This document shows, piece after piece, positions 41,154 to 41,259 of a stretch of 41,259 nt of DNA. The first letter of the stretch is position 1; each line of letters starts with the position of its first letter. The stretch is from contig BFEA01001093.1 in NCBI GenBank assembly GCA_003427395.1, forward strand, positions 77,034 to 118,292. Reading direction: 5' to 3'. A program made the position numbers and the translations under genes. The notes under the pieces are model-generated. The model made no database searches and was not told the DNA's origin. It was given only the letters and a program-made list of their open reading frames with translations. The stretch is from Chara braunii (taxonomy: Eukaryota; Streptophyta; Charophyceae; Charales; Characeae).

Positions 41154-41259
41154 GGTGTAATGTGGTTGTCCGGCGTCGGTGTGCTGTTCCGTTCGACGAG
41201 GGTCGTCCCACTGTTCTGTCCGTCTCAATGTGCTTTACGGCGTGGGTTTTGATAATTTT
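41154..41259 (+). other. Exact 106-bp duplicate of 29491-29596 (artefact)
   Basis: Every base from 41154 to the window end equals 29491-29596, same strand. Together with the adjacent adapter this is the other end of a circularised fragment, not a second genomic copy. Confidence 0.95.

Noticed and set aside
40983-41252. Frame containing VSYTHLDVYKRQ
   Set aside because: This peptide is translated mate-pair adapter; the frame is chimeric.

Overview
The window looks like a repeat-dense nuclear scaffold from a streptophyte (plant-lineage) genome. Support comes from a short plant-type TTTAGGG tract (about 39268-39287), plant-style Ty3/gypsy and LINE retroelements, long low-complexity tracts and draft-assembly Ns. 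A charophyte alga such as Chara is my best guess, but that is inference. I see no prokaryotic features, no rRNA and no clearly functional tRNA.

Layout. 1-2188: no gene; a (CT)n tract, a 154-bp MITE and a small repeat pair. 2189-6217: a decayed gypsy element whose 5' LTR is fused by deletion to gag; gag carries a nonsense codon and its zinc knuckle is out of frame; pol ends inside the reverse transcriptase; then a polypurine tract and a 714-bp 3' LTR. 6218-8640: simple repeats, including GATT/GC-hairpin/CA modules and a 35-bp-arm hairpin. 8641-10363: 3' end of a LINE (C). 10469-11859: a second MITE copy and a 0.47-kb AT-rich foldback. 11942-12880: LINE fragment D on the minus strand. 15035-21545: LINE A on the minus strand (ORF1 and ORF2), with a 1,008-bp hAT-like element inserted in ORF1. 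21547-22036: (TG)n and an assembly gap. 22083-25133: LINE B on the plus strand, ORF1 intact, ORF2 rearranged and truncated. 25134-27119: palindrome-rich sequence, a tRNA-like sequence and degenerate repeats.

The most interesting part is about 27.8-38.9 kb. It holds one long open reading frame (33989-36559) resembling the DUF7869 family with an RNase H/DDE-like set of acidic residues, a 96-aa ORF and its broken copy, several families of local tandem duplications (322, 367, 276 and 151 bp), and about 20 copies of the 14-bp palindrome TCGGAT-N2-ATCCGA. I found no copy of that palindrome elsewhere in the window. Most of the imperfect copies differ by CpG-to-TpG/CpA changes. A plausible reading is a large, poorly described mobile or selfish locus with its own binding-site array; this is inference.

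The right end is an assembly artefact. 41116-41153 is a Nextera mate-pair junction (two mosaic ends back to back), and 41154-41259 repeats 29491-29596 exactly, as expected if a circularised 11.6-kb fragment (29491-41117) was read through and left in the contig.
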